Below are positions 1-5,691 of a stretch of DNA of 7,166 nt, in pieces (positions within the stretch are counted from its first letter, which is position 1; each line of letters begins with the position of its first letter). This DNA is from Desulfobacteraceae bacterium (GTDB lineage: Bacteria; Desulfobacterota; DSM-4660; Desulfatiglandales; HGW-15). The notes beneath the pieces were generated by a model that had not been told where the DNA came from, ran no database searches, and saw nothing but the letters and a program-made list of their open reading frames with translations. The DNA lies in the NCBI GenBank assembly GCA_003819975.1, contig RPPU01000234.1:1-7166 (forward strand), read 5' to 3'. The translations under genes and the position numbers were made by a program.

Positions 1-393
1 ATTTTATTTGGGTTATCTTTGATGAGTTATGTTAAAACGAATTCAACCTTTTTCGTTATAATATTTTCTTTATTTGGATCCGGTTTTTTTTGGGTGATAA
101 ATATACGAAAACTTCGATCATGGGTTTTAGTCGCCCCAAAAATTTCTCTTGGGATCGACCCTGAGAACCTTATTCTTATTTTTCCAGATATTAAAAATGT
201 ATTTGAGGTAAAATATATAGCCAATATCATTTTACAGAAAAAAAGAGGGAAAGTCGCTTCTATAATACTTCGTTTAAAAACAATGCGTTCGATAAAAATA
301 GAGGGTTATCAAGATATGGAAAAATTGGGCAGAGAACTCATTCATCTGGTACCACCGGAACAAGTCCGTAATGCTAATTGGTTTCATAGATAA
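1..393 (+). CDS. Small membrane protein with PH-like C-terminal region, 5' end cut by the window
   Basis: The frame is open to the first base, so the gene probably starts upstream. Internal starts exist at TTG 19 and ATG 22, but no Shine-Dalgarno sequence precedes them, and the codons before them continue a hydrophobic stretch. Counting from TTG 19 the product has 124 residues. Residues about 9-29 form a membrane helix rich in Phe, Ile and Gly, followed by a basic turn (NIRKLRSW). The rest is soluble, with alternating strands and a final helix (GYQDMEKLGRELIHLVP). The order of strands, a basic strand (VASIILRLKTMRSIKIEGY) and a terminal helix recalls bacterial PH-like domains behind membrane helices. 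This is a resemblance of pattern, not a recognised family. The region is A+T-rich compared with the right half of the window. Function unknown. Confidence 0.6.
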   Translation: MLFGLSLMSYVKTNSTFFVIIFSLFGSGFFWVINIRKLRSWVLVAPKISLGIDPENLILIFPDIKNVFEVKYIANIILQKKRGKVASIILRLKTMRSIKIEGYQDMEKLGRELIHLVPPEQVRNANWFHR

Positions 394-538
394 GAACCCT
401 ATTACAATACAATTCCATATCTACCATAAATTTGAGCGAAAAAAATATCTTGATTTTGATGAAGGTAATTTATAAGCCATTCGCCTTTTTGACGATAGGA
501 TTGTAGGGATTCGTGCTTTTAAAGTTACCACTTATTAA
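371..538 (+). pseudogene. Possible decayed small reading frame with an internal TAA
   Basis: ATG 371 overlaps the end of the previous gene by 23 bases and opens a frame of 34 codons, stopped by TAA at 473-475. The same frame then runs 20 more codons to TAA 536-538. Both halves read like protein: FIDKNPITIQFHIYHKFERK before the stop, and IRLFDDRIVGIRAFKVTTY after it. That is unusual for random A+T-rich DNA, so this may be a gene broken by one nonsense change, or a genuine 34-residue peptide. No good ribosome binding site is visible. The evidence is only the look of the translation, so the call is weak. Confidence 0.22.
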
Positions 539-549
539 GAGCACATGAG

Positions 550-696
550 ATGAAGATCATGGTTACCTGTAAGGTGGATATCGATTACGCTGGAAAAATA
601 TTCCGTGTCCGGATTAGCTTGACAAAATATCAAGGAATTTTTAATATCCAAAAAATTAAATCCCATCGATCACCGAAGGTAAGACATTCTAATTAG
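550..696 (+). CDS. Candidate 48-residue small protein
   Basis: ATG 550 is preceded by AAGAG (537-541) eight bases upstream, and the frame ends at TAG 694-696. The product starts MKIMVTCKVDIDYAGKIFRV and is basic, with alternating strand-like segments (GKIFRVRISLTKYQGIFNI). It matches no family I recognise. The stop codon touches the Shine-Dalgarno sequence of the next gene, which could mean translational coupling. Against this, a near-consensus promoter (619-647) lies inside the frame, so the region may simply be the leader of the next gene. It could also be the continuation of the decayed frame just upstream, shifted to another frame. Confidence 0.3.
   Translation: MKIMVTCKVDIDYAGKIFRVRISLTKYQGIFNIQKIKSHRSPKVRHSN
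619..647 (+). promoter_or_regulatory. Sigma70-type promoter for the exported 308-residue protein
   Basis: TTGACA at 619-624 is a perfect -35 box. After a 17-base spacer, TAATAT (642-647) matches four of six bases of the -10 consensus. Transcription would begin near 654, leaving about 53 bases of leader before ATG 707. The spacing and the perfect -35 make this the best promoter in the left part, although A+T-rich DNA produces such matches by chance. Confidence 0.5.
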
Positions 697-706
697 GAGA
701 AGCGCG

Positions 707-1633
707 ATGTTTTTAAAAATCCACGTTAAAAATCTGATCATTTTTATTCTACTTTGCGGTTTGCTGTTTTTCTCTGGCGGCCATTCCGAGGCTAAAGAAT
801 TTAAAGTTAAAATAGCGGTTTTGGTGAATGAACCGATGAGCAAGGGAGATTGGCCGGCTTATCCGGATGTAAAAGAGATTTTTGATTCGGACGCCAAATT
901 CATTATCATGGGATATAAAGAAATGGAAAAAGAGGGCGACCATACGATCCAGTATAAAATAAAAAACGCAGGTCATGCGACTGTTTATTCTTTTGAAGAA
1001 CCCACAAAATCGCGGAAAATTTCCAGCGGGGGATTCCTCCTGTATTTCAACACTGAAATTCAACTTAGCGAAGACCTTAAGGCTCAATTGAGCCAAAACA
1101 ATACGATCAACATTTATTGCGATAATCAGTTTTTGGAAGCCAAATCGTTACAGTATACGAAAAAGAACGTGGTGAATCCCAATATTAAGCAAATCGTTAT
1201 TCTGCCGTTTTTCAGCGATACAAACGAAACCATGAATTATCAATCCAGGGACATGATTTTTAATACCTTTTCAGACAGCCTCAATTGCGAAATCAAGCGA
1301 TACTGTGCTGAAGTGATCCCAGCCTTTATTGCGGAACAAAAAACCACGGATATAAAGATCAAGGATTGCATCAAAAACAAAAAGAGTTTTGAACGGCTTA
1401 AAAACATTTTTGGCGCCGATCTGTATGTATTCGGCAGTGTGCGCGTGCCTAAATACACTCATGAAGCGTTTGAGCTGAAAATCTGGGTCATCAATGCAAA
1501 AACAGACGAAATCAAAAAATTTCAGGACTCCGCAATAGACGAATCCGAACATTTTATTGAGCCGAAAATGAAAATAATGATTTTTAATGTTTTATATAAA
1601 AAAGGCTTGGTCGCTTATTTAAGCGGTCTATAG
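707..1633 (+). CDS. Exported protein with a CsgG/LpoB/TolB-N-like C-terminal half
   Basis: ATG 707 follows AGGAGA (695-700) at six bases, a clear start. The product has 308 residues. Residues 1-29 are a signal peptide: a basic start, a hydrophobic core (LIIFILLCGLLFF) and an SEA cleavage site before Lys30. The Cys in the core is not in a lipobox, so the protein is probably soluble in the periplasm. Residues about 33-150 form a unique region without recognisable motif. Residues about 160-305 show the signature of the CsgG/LpoB/TolB N-terminal-like fold: an opening strand IKQIVILPFFSD (160-171), a helix with DMIFNTFSDSL, a helix with FERLKNIF, then the hallmark GADLYVFGSV (236-244) and a strand ending FELKIWVINAKT. 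Members with this fold often act in envelope complexes, for example as curli export or penicillin-binding-protein cofactors. The actual role here is unknown. It has four mature Cys residues (138, 193, 200, 221), so disulfides are possible. Confidence 0.8.
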   Translation: MFLKIHVKNLIIFILLCGLLFFSGGHSEAKEFKVKIAVLVNEPMSKGDWPAYPDVKEIFDSDAKFIIMGYKEMEKEGDHTIQYKIKNAGHATVYSFEEPTKSRKISSGGFLLYFNTEIQLSEDLKAQLSQNNTINIYCDNQFLEAKSLQYTKKNVVNPNIKQIVILPFFSDTNETMNYQSRDMIFNTFSDSLNCEIKRYCAEVIPAFIAEQKTTDIKIKDCIKNKKSFERLKNIFGADLYVFGSVRVPKYTHEAFELKIWVINAKTDEIKKFQDSAIDESEHFIEPKMKIMIFNVLYKKGLVAYLSGL

Positions 1634-1800
1634 AACCGGAATTATCAGGGATAGACGATTAAAATACGGTTGTCACCCGGTATACAGCGTAACTGCCGCC
1701 GTTTAAATGTTGCGCCCTCGGTTCATTCGCACAAGCTTTTAAATACGATTCCTGAAAAGGCATAATTCATTTCATTTTGACTGCGCAACCAAGGGAGAGT
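1634..1800. other. Intergenic stretch without visible gene
   Basis: Between the exported protein and the next promoter I see no coding pattern, no tRNA and no convincing terminator. A short palindrome CGCTTATTTAAGCG (1612-1625) lies in the last codons of the upstream gene but has no T-run. A minus-strand frame here is antisense to the next gene. Confidence 0.5.
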
Positions 1801-1829
1801 TTGACTTAATCGTGTTATTTCGTTATCAT
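1801..1829 (+). promoter_or_regulatory. Strong sigma70-type promoter for the 81-residue protein
   Basis: TTGACT (1801-1806), a 17-base spacer and TATCAT (1824-1829) each match the consensus at five of six positions with ideal spacing. Start of transcription would be near 1836, giving a leader of about 64 bases. The -10 box covers an ATG at 1828, which argues that this ATG is not the start of the downstream gene. Confidence 0.65.
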
Positions 1830-1845
1830 GCCACTTCATATTTCG

Positions 1846-1872
1846 GGCCGCTTTATCCTTTTGGGATCGGCC
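1846..1872 (+). promoter_or_regulatory. Leader hairpin before the 81-residue gene
   Basis: In the predicted leader, GGCCG (1846-1850) pairs with CGGCC (1868-1872), and ATCC (1855-1858) stacks with GGAT (1864-1867), with a four-base bulge (CTTT) on the left side. The hairpin ends 12 bases before the Shine-Dalgarno sequence. It is not followed by a T-run, so it is not a terminator. It could stabilise the mRNA or tune translation. It matches no riboswitch class that I recognise. Confidence 0.3.
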
Positions 1873-1884
1873 AATCATTACAGC

Positions 1885-1892
1885 AAGGAGGT
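1885..1892 (+). promoter_or_regulatory. Perfect ribosome binding site that sets the start at 1900
   Basis: AAGGAGGT is fully complementary to the anti-Shine-Dalgarno end of 16S rRNA and sits seven bases before ATG 1900. It decides the start against the longer frame from ATG 1828, which has no such site. Confidence 0.8.
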
Positions 1893-1899
1893 ACTGTCG

Positions 1900-2145
1900 A
1901 TGTCTTACGAAGTTTATTTGTACAACATCCCCAAAGTCACAGAGGACGGCAAACAGGTGATTCCGGTCCCGGACGGCCGCACTCAGGACTTTCCAGCCAT
2001 TGATGATGCCAAAAAATTTGCCATGGAGCATAAAAGTCAATTTGATCGGGTTGTTTTGATACAAAAAGACGAGCAAGGTCAAAAAATGCTCGAGCGTTAT
2101 TCAGATGGCAAGCATGAATTAGCCGAAAATATTGTGCGGCGATAG
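1900..2145 (+). CDS. Small conserved-looking cytoplasmic protein, function unknown
   Basis: The product has 81 residues and starts MSYEVYLYNIPKV. It has no signal peptide or membrane segment, is rich in charged residues and has no Cys. The first half is strand-like with a loop rich in Pro and Gly (VIPVPDGRTQDFPAI, about 20-34). A helix follows (IDDAKKFAMEHKSQF), then a strand (DRVVLIQKDE) and a C-terminal helix-like tail (HELAENIVRR). This looks like a compact alpha/beta fold. I do not recognise the family. Its strong promoter, leader hairpin, perfect ribosome binding site and strong terminator (2208-2239) show a monocistronic gene set up for high expression. An upstream start at 1828 would add 24 residues but lies in the -10 box. 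Confidence 0.8.
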   Translation: MSYEVYLYNIPKVTEDGKQVIPVPDGRTQDFPAIDDAKKFAMEHKSQFDRVVLIQKDEQGQKMLERYSDGKHELAENIVRR

Positions 2146-2207
2146 ACTGATAGAGGGATTTTTATTTGACCGGTTTAACCTAAAGACGGATTAAACGCCG
2201 AAATTAA

Positions 2208-2250
2208 AAGAGGTTATGGAAATTTTTCCATAACCTCTTATTATTTTTAT
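2208..2250. terminator. Bidirectional Rho-independent terminator
   Basis: Bases 2208-2222 are perfectly complementary to 2225-2239 (15 pairs, core AGAGGTTATGGA). The two innermost A/T pairs would open to form the loop. On the plus strand the stem is followed by TTATTATTTTTATT, ending the 81-residue gene. On the minus strand it is followed by TTTTAATTT, ending the tRNA transcript. It lies where the plus-strand and minus-strand units converge. Confidence 0.85.
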
Positions 2251-2327
<77 letters not shown>

Positions 2328-2337
2328 GTAATTTGTA

Positions 2338-2367
2338 ACCATATCGTAAAAAGATCGCTTCGGTCAA
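2338..2367 (-). promoter_or_regulatory. Promoter of the initiator tRNA
   Basis: On the minus strand, TTGACC (2362-2367) is a near-consensus -35 box and TATGGT (2338-2343) a -10 box, 18 bases apart. The start would be near 2331, giving a leader of about four bases before the mature 5' end at 2327. The DNA upstream (2368-2420) is very A+T-rich and could act as an UP element, as is common for stable RNA genes. Confidence 0.55.
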
Positions 2368-2386
2368 TTAAAAAATCCAAAAACAT

Positions 2387-2414
2387 GATATTTGATTTAA
2401 AAATCAATAATATC
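2387..2414. repeat. A+T-rich inverted repeat upstream of the tRNA promoter
   Basis: GATAT-TTGATTT (2387-2398) is repeated inverted as AAATCAA-TA-ATATC (2401-2414), giving 12 pairs with a two-base interruption around an AA centre. On the minus strand it is followed by short T-runs (GTTTTTGGATTTTTT), so it could help end the xerD transcript. It could also be part of an A+T-rich upstream activator of the tRNA. Confidence 0.35.
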
Positions 2415-2472
2415 AAAATATTACGTTTTTGCCTTATCGCTCATCCGCATGGTGGAGTGTTCCGCCTTACAG

Positions 2473-2508
2473 AAAAAATCATAAAATGATGCCGACCAAT
2501 AAACCGGC
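2473..2508 (-). terminator. Weak candidate terminator after xerD
   Basis: About 25 bases past the xerD stop, the minus strand has a four-pair GCCG/CGGC hairpin. A small A+T stem (ATCAT TTT ATGAT) follows, running straight into six T. Each element is weak, but their position at the end of the leftward gene cluster fits termination. Confidence 0.25.
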
Positions 2509-2532
2509 AACCATAAACCCGAAACCATGGCT

Positions 2533-3456
2533 TTACGGCCTGGGATGGTATTTCTGATGAATTTGCTTCAGCCGTTCGCGGGTTACGTGGGTGTAAATCT
2601 GGGTGGTGGAAATATCGGCATGGCCCAGCATGATTTGCACAGCTCTGAGATCGGCGCCATGCTCCAAAAGATGGCTGGCAAAGGAATGGCGCAGGGAATG
2701 AGGGGTGATTTTCTTGCGGATTCCGGCTTTTAGGCCATAGGCCTTGATGATTTTCCAAAAGCCTTGGCGGGTCAGAGGCCGGCCGCGGGTGTTGAAAAAA
2801 ACAAAAGCGGAATAATTCTTGAGACTCGATTTGGATTTAGCGATCAGTTGCGCCCGACCTTCGGAAATATATTCTTTTATGGCTTCACGCGCTTTGGAGC
2901 CTACCGGTACCATCCGCTCCTTGGACCCTTTACCCAAGGTGCGGATAAAGCCGGCTTCCAGGTTCAGGTTGTTCATCTTAAGGTTGATCAGTTCCGAAAC
3001 CCGTAACCCGGTCGCGTAGAGTAATTCCAGCATGGCCTTGTCTCTGAAACCTGAGGCTGAATTTGTTTCGGGCTGGGCCAAGAGATCGGAAACTTCGGAA
3101 GCGCTCAAGACATGCGGCAGCCTTTGGGGGAGTTTGGGACTGGACAACAGTCGGGCCGGGTTTGTGACCATCTTGTCTTCACTGATCAGGAAGCGGAAAA
3201 ACATTTTCAAACAGGAAAGACTGCGGGCCGTGCTGCGCAGGGAAACTTGGTTCTCGAGAAAACCAGTGTAATCCACCAAATCCGTCCGGTCAACATCCAG
3301 AACCGAACGATTTTTTTCACGCAAAAATTGGAGAAAGCGAGTCAAGTCACGGCTGTAGGCTTGGATGGTATTTTCGGCCAGACCTTTTTCAACCCGTAAG
3401 TGGCCGAGGAATTGATCGGCCAGAATATCGGCGGATGGTTGAGGGTTGGAGTTCAA
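2533..3456 (-). CDS. xerD: Tyrosine recombinase XerD
   Basis: With XerC, XerD resolves chromosome dimers at the dif site near FtsK at the division septum. The product has 307 residues, close to the usual 298. Residues about 9-95 are the SAM-like DNA-binding domain (typical FLGHLRVEKGLAENTIQAYS). Residues about 110-305 are the catalytic domain. The full active site is visible: Arg152 (TGLRVSEL), Lys176 (GKGSKER), His253 and Arg256 (HSLRH), His279 (LGHA) and nucleophile Tyr288 (TQIYTHV). The tail RLKQIHQKYHPRP resembles the XerD end and favours XerD over XerC. The start is TTG at 3456, since an in-frame TAA lies four codons upstream and AAGGA sits six bases before the TTG. The gene follows the M24 peptidase gene after 162 bases. 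It stands near a tRNA but looks like the housekeeping enzyme, not an island integrase. Confidence 0.93.
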   Translation of the reverse strand: MNSNPQPSADILADQFLGHLRVEKGLAENTIQAYSRDLTRFLQFLREKNRSVLDVDRTDLVDYTGFLENQVSLRSTARSLSCLKMFFRFLISEDKMVTNPARLLSSPKLPQRLPHVLSASEVSDLLAQPETNSASGFRDKAMLELLYATGLRVSELINLKMNNLNLEAGFIRTLGKGSKERMVPVGSKAREAIKEYISEGRAQLIAKSKSSLKNYSAFVFFNTRGRPLTRQGFWKIIKAYGLKAGIRKKITPHSLRHSFASHLLEHGADLRAVQIMLGHADISTTQIYTHVTRERLKQIHQKYHPRP

Positions 3457-3462
3457 AAGGTT

Positions 3463-3467
3463 TCCTT
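3463..3467 (-). promoter_or_regulatory. Ribosome binding site that supports the TTG start of xerD
   Basis: AAGGA on the minus strand, six bases before TTG 3456. Because an in-frame stop lies just upstream and no ATG is near the N-terminus of the family alignment, this site settles the unusual start codon. Confidence 0.7.
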
Positions 3468-3509
3468 AATAAAAAGTCGTTTTCATGGTTCTGACGTAAA
3501 GCCGCCTGC

Positions 3510-3537
3510 GTAGGGGTTCAAAATTTTGAACCCCTGC
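3510..3537. repeat. Perfect palindrome in the gap before xerD
   Basis: AGGGGTTCAAAA (3512-3523) is followed directly by its exact reverse complement TTTTGAACCCCT (3524-3535). One mismatched pair (T against G, a wobble in RNA) and one G:C pair extend the dyad to 28 bases. There is no T-run after it on the minus strand (ACGCAGGCGGC follows), so it is not a normal terminator for the upstream peptidase gene. It lies about 50 to 80 bases before the xerD start. It may be an operator for a dimeric regulator, or an mRNA hairpin that adjusts xerD expression. Confidence 0.6.
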
Positions 3538-3618
3538 AAAAAACCCCCTCGGTGAACAGACTGGCGTGGAAAACCGGATGCGCGGAAAAAAATTCTGACC
3601 TCTTAGCCCAAAAAGGAA

Positions 3619-4737
3619 TCAACTAAAATCGTAATAGTGTCGATCCCGGGTCAGGATCTCACAACCCTGTTTGGTAATGACGACCATATCTTCCAATCGC
3701 ACGCCGCCCTCTCCGGGAATGTAAATGCCGGGTTCCACGGTCACAACCATGCCTTGCCCCAGCACGCTTGGCTTGTCGCGGGAAGAAAGATAAGGCAGCT
3801 CATGGGTTGCCAAACCAACCCCATGGCCCAGACCATGGCCGAAGAAATCGCCGAATCCCGCGGCCTGGATGATCCGGCGAGCCTGTTTATCCGGTTCGGA
3901 ATTTTTGGCCCCGGCGCGCAGAGCAGCCAGCCCGGCTAATTGCGCCCTGCGAACAACATTATAAATTTTTTTAAACTTGGGCCGCGGTTCGCCGATAAAA
4001 ACCGTGCGGGTCATATCGCAGCAATAGCCGTTCCATTTCACGCCGACATCAAAAACAATGGGTTCGCCGGCCCGGATTTTACGCCCGCTCGGGGTGGCAT
4101 GCGGCAGGGCGCTATTGGGTCCGGAAGCTATAATGGACGGAAAAGCCAGCTCGTCCGCTCCGGCTTTAAGCGCCCAGGCTTCAATGTCCCGGGCCAGTTC
4201 CATTTCCGTGCAACCCGGTTTTAACTTTTTAATGGCCTTGGCCAGAATGTGCGACATGATTTCGGAAGCCCGGGTCATCTGCTTAATCTCTTCCCAATCC
4301 TTTACTTCCCGCATCTGCTCCGGCAATCTTTTTAACGCGGTCAAACGCACGGGCGGAGAACAGGCTTGTACTTTTTTTTGCAACTGCCGGAAAAGGGCCA
4401 GGGTAATGAACTCCTGCTCAAATCCCAGGGTTTTCGTCTTGAGTTTAGCCAGCACTTCCGGGAATAGATCAAAAGGGCTCCTTTTAAAAGTAAGAACCTT
4501 GAAGTGCTCCGCTTCTTTTTCAGCTTCAATCGTATAGCGTGAATCCGTGAGCAAGTAAGCTTGCCGGTCATTGATCAGCAGGGAGCCGGAGGATTCGGTC
4601 AGATCAAAATCAGCGGCTTTAAATCCCGAGAGATAACGGCGGTTTTCCGGTTGAATAATCCAGACGGTGTCAAGGCCTTGAGCCTTCATTTTTTTTCTCA
4701 GGCTGCGCAGGCGTTCCCGGTAAATGTTTTTTTTCAT
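3619..4737 (-). CDS. M24 family metallopeptidase, Xaa-Pro aminopeptidase/dipeptidase type
   Basis: This cytoplasmic enzyme would release an N-terminal residue before proline, or split Xaa-Pro dipeptides. The product has 372 residues, like the short YpdF/YqhT-type members rather than the 440-residue PepP of E. coli. Residues 1-135 form the creatinase N-terminal domain (ENRRYLSGF at about 31-39). Residues about 150-370 form the pita-bread catalytic domain. All five dinuclear metal ligands are visible: Asp230 (FDVG), Asp241 (CDMTRT), His305 (GHGLGHGVGL), Glu335 (VEPGIY) and Glu349 (RLED). His213 (LPHA) and His312 (THELP) match the catalytic histidines. ATG 4737 lies two bases after the stop of the TPR gene, which suggests translational coupling. 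The Shine-Dalgarno is weak (GAG). The family is certain. The choice between aminopeptidase P and prolidase is not. Confidence 0.92.
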   Translation of the reverse strand: MKKNIYRERLRSLRKKMKAQGLDTVWIIQPENRRYLSGFKAADFDLTESSGSLLINDRQAYLLTDSRYTIEAEKEAEHFKVLTFKRSPFDLFPEVLAKLKTKTLGFEQEFITLALFRQLQKKVQACSPPVRLTALKRLPEQMREVKDWEEIKQMTRASEIMSHILAKAIKKLKPGCTEMELARDIEAWALKAGADELAFPSIIASGPNSALPHATPSGRKIRAGEPIVFDVGVKWNGYCCDMTRTVFIGEPRPKFKKIYNVVRRAQLAGLAALRAGAKNSEPDKQARRIIQAAGFGDFFGHGLGHGVGLATHELPYLSSRDKPSVLGQGMVVTVEPGIYIPGEGGVRLEDMVVITKQGCEILTRDRHYYDFS

Positions 4738-4739
4738 AA

Positions 4740-5666
4740 CTAGAACTCGATTTTGAAAGCCAACCCTATTGGGCCTTGGGGAGAGGCAAACACATTGATG
4801 TGATACTGTTGGTGCAAATTTTTACGGTATTCATTGCGCACGGCGCGGTTGTATTTATGCGCGCTGTTGGCGGCGCTGTAGATATTGCCTGAATACCAGC
4901 CCAGTTCCAAAAAACAAAGCATGCCGCCCAGAGCGTCTTGATCGTGAGCGAATGCTTCATGCGCGGCATAAATGAACAGCCCATTCAGGGCAAACGCCAC
5001 CAGGCCGTCTTTGTAACGGTTGCAATAGACATGCCCCATGCCGGGAACGACGGCTGCCAAAACTCCGGCCGTGGTGGGGTTTTTGGAAGGCAGGTCCGTT
5101 GCTTTTAGGCTTTCCCGGGCCAGGTTTTGCGAACTGGAAAACAAGGGACTGTCTGACGCGACCGTTTGAAACGCTTGCGATGCTTCCTGCCACTGCCCGG
5201 CCTGCATGCGGGCCCAACCCAGTTTATAAATGGCTGCATTTTTTATTTCAGGCTGAGCATATTCTGAAACGGTTTTCTCAAAATAGTAAATGGCTTCTTT
5301 GGAGACACCCTGTTGGAAATAAGATTCGCCGATCAAAAGCAGGGCTTGTCCGCCGACCGCGGAGTCCGCATAGGTTTGATAGGTTTGATCCAGGCTCTCC
5401 CGGGCGACTTCGAAGTTTTTTTCCAAAAAATAACATTTACCGATCAAATAGTGGATTTTAGGCGTTTCCGGGTCGGAGGGGAAAAAAAACAGAAACCGCT
5501 TAAACTCATAAACCGCTTGCCGATAGTCGCCTTTGGCCATGGCTTCGGAAGCCAATTGAAACTGATTTTGACTGTCAATCACAACCGTCTCGGCCCGGGT
5601 TTGGGTTATGAACGGAATCAAGATCAAACCCAGAAACAGGAAGAATAAAAATCGTTTTTGATTCAT
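4740..5666 (-). CDS. Exported TPR protein with hydrophobic glycine-rich C-terminal domain, partner of the YidD-like gene
   Basis: The product has 308 residues from ATG 5666. A longer frame from 5795 would overlap the yidD gene and put 43 non-hydrophobic residues before the signal peptide, so it is rejected. Residues 1-25 are a signal peptide (LFFLFLGLILIPFI, then TRA before Glu26). Residues about 34-175 hold roughly four TPR-like helix pairs (AMAKGDYRQAVYEFKRFL; YLIGKCYFLEKNFEVARESL; LIGESYFQQGVSKEAIYYFE; KLGWARMQAGQWQEASQAF), similar in style to BamD/YbgF scaffolds. Residues about 198-285 are a hydrophobic module: a VVPGMGHVYCNRYKDG motif, membrane-like FALNGLFIYAAHEAF, and GWYSGNIYSAANSAHKYNR. 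The protein ends in alternating strand GLAFKIEF. Such TPR repeats bind protein partners. Its gene lies 25 bases after the yidD stop and 2 bases before the peptidase. The role is unknown, but a link with the adjacent exported YidD-like protein is likely. Confidence 0.85.
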   Translation of the reverse strand: MNQKRFLFFLFLGLILIPFITQTRAETVVIDSQNQFQLASEAMAKGDYRQAVYEFKRFLFFFPSDPETPKIHYLIGKCYFLEKNFEVARESLDQTYQTYADSAVGGQALLLIGESYFQQGVSKEAIYYFEKTVSEYAQPEIKNAAIYKLGWARMQAGQWQEASQAFQTVASDSPLFSSSQNLARESLKATDLPSKNPTTAGVLAAVVPGMGHVYCNRYKDGLVAFALNGLFIYAAHEAFAHDQDALGGMLCFLELGWYSGNIYSAANSAHKYNRAVRNEYRKNLHQQYHINVFASPQGPIGLAFKIEF

Positions 5667-5691
5667 TATTAAAAACTCATACTTAGCGGAA

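Noticed and set aside
1612..1625. Palindrome CGCTTATTTAAGCG as a terminator for the exported protein gene
   Set aside because: It lies inside the last codons and has no T-run after it.
1828..1899. Upstream start extending the 81-residue protein by 24 residues
   Set aside because: ATG 1828 lies in the -10 box of the best promoter, and a perfect ribosome binding site serves ATG 1900.
2171..2200. Inverted repeat CGGTTTAA / TTAAACGCCG after the 81-residue gene
   Set aside because: It has a two-base bulge and no T-run. The terminator just downstream explains the 3' end better.
3466..3486. Six-codon frame MKTTFY before xerD as a leader peptide
   Set aside because: It has no Shine-Dalgarno and no feature of attenuation such as repeated codons or paired hairpins.
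4058..4537. Plus-strand frame of 159 codons
   Set aside because: It is antisense to the M24 peptidase gene, whose metal ligands are all intact on the other strand.
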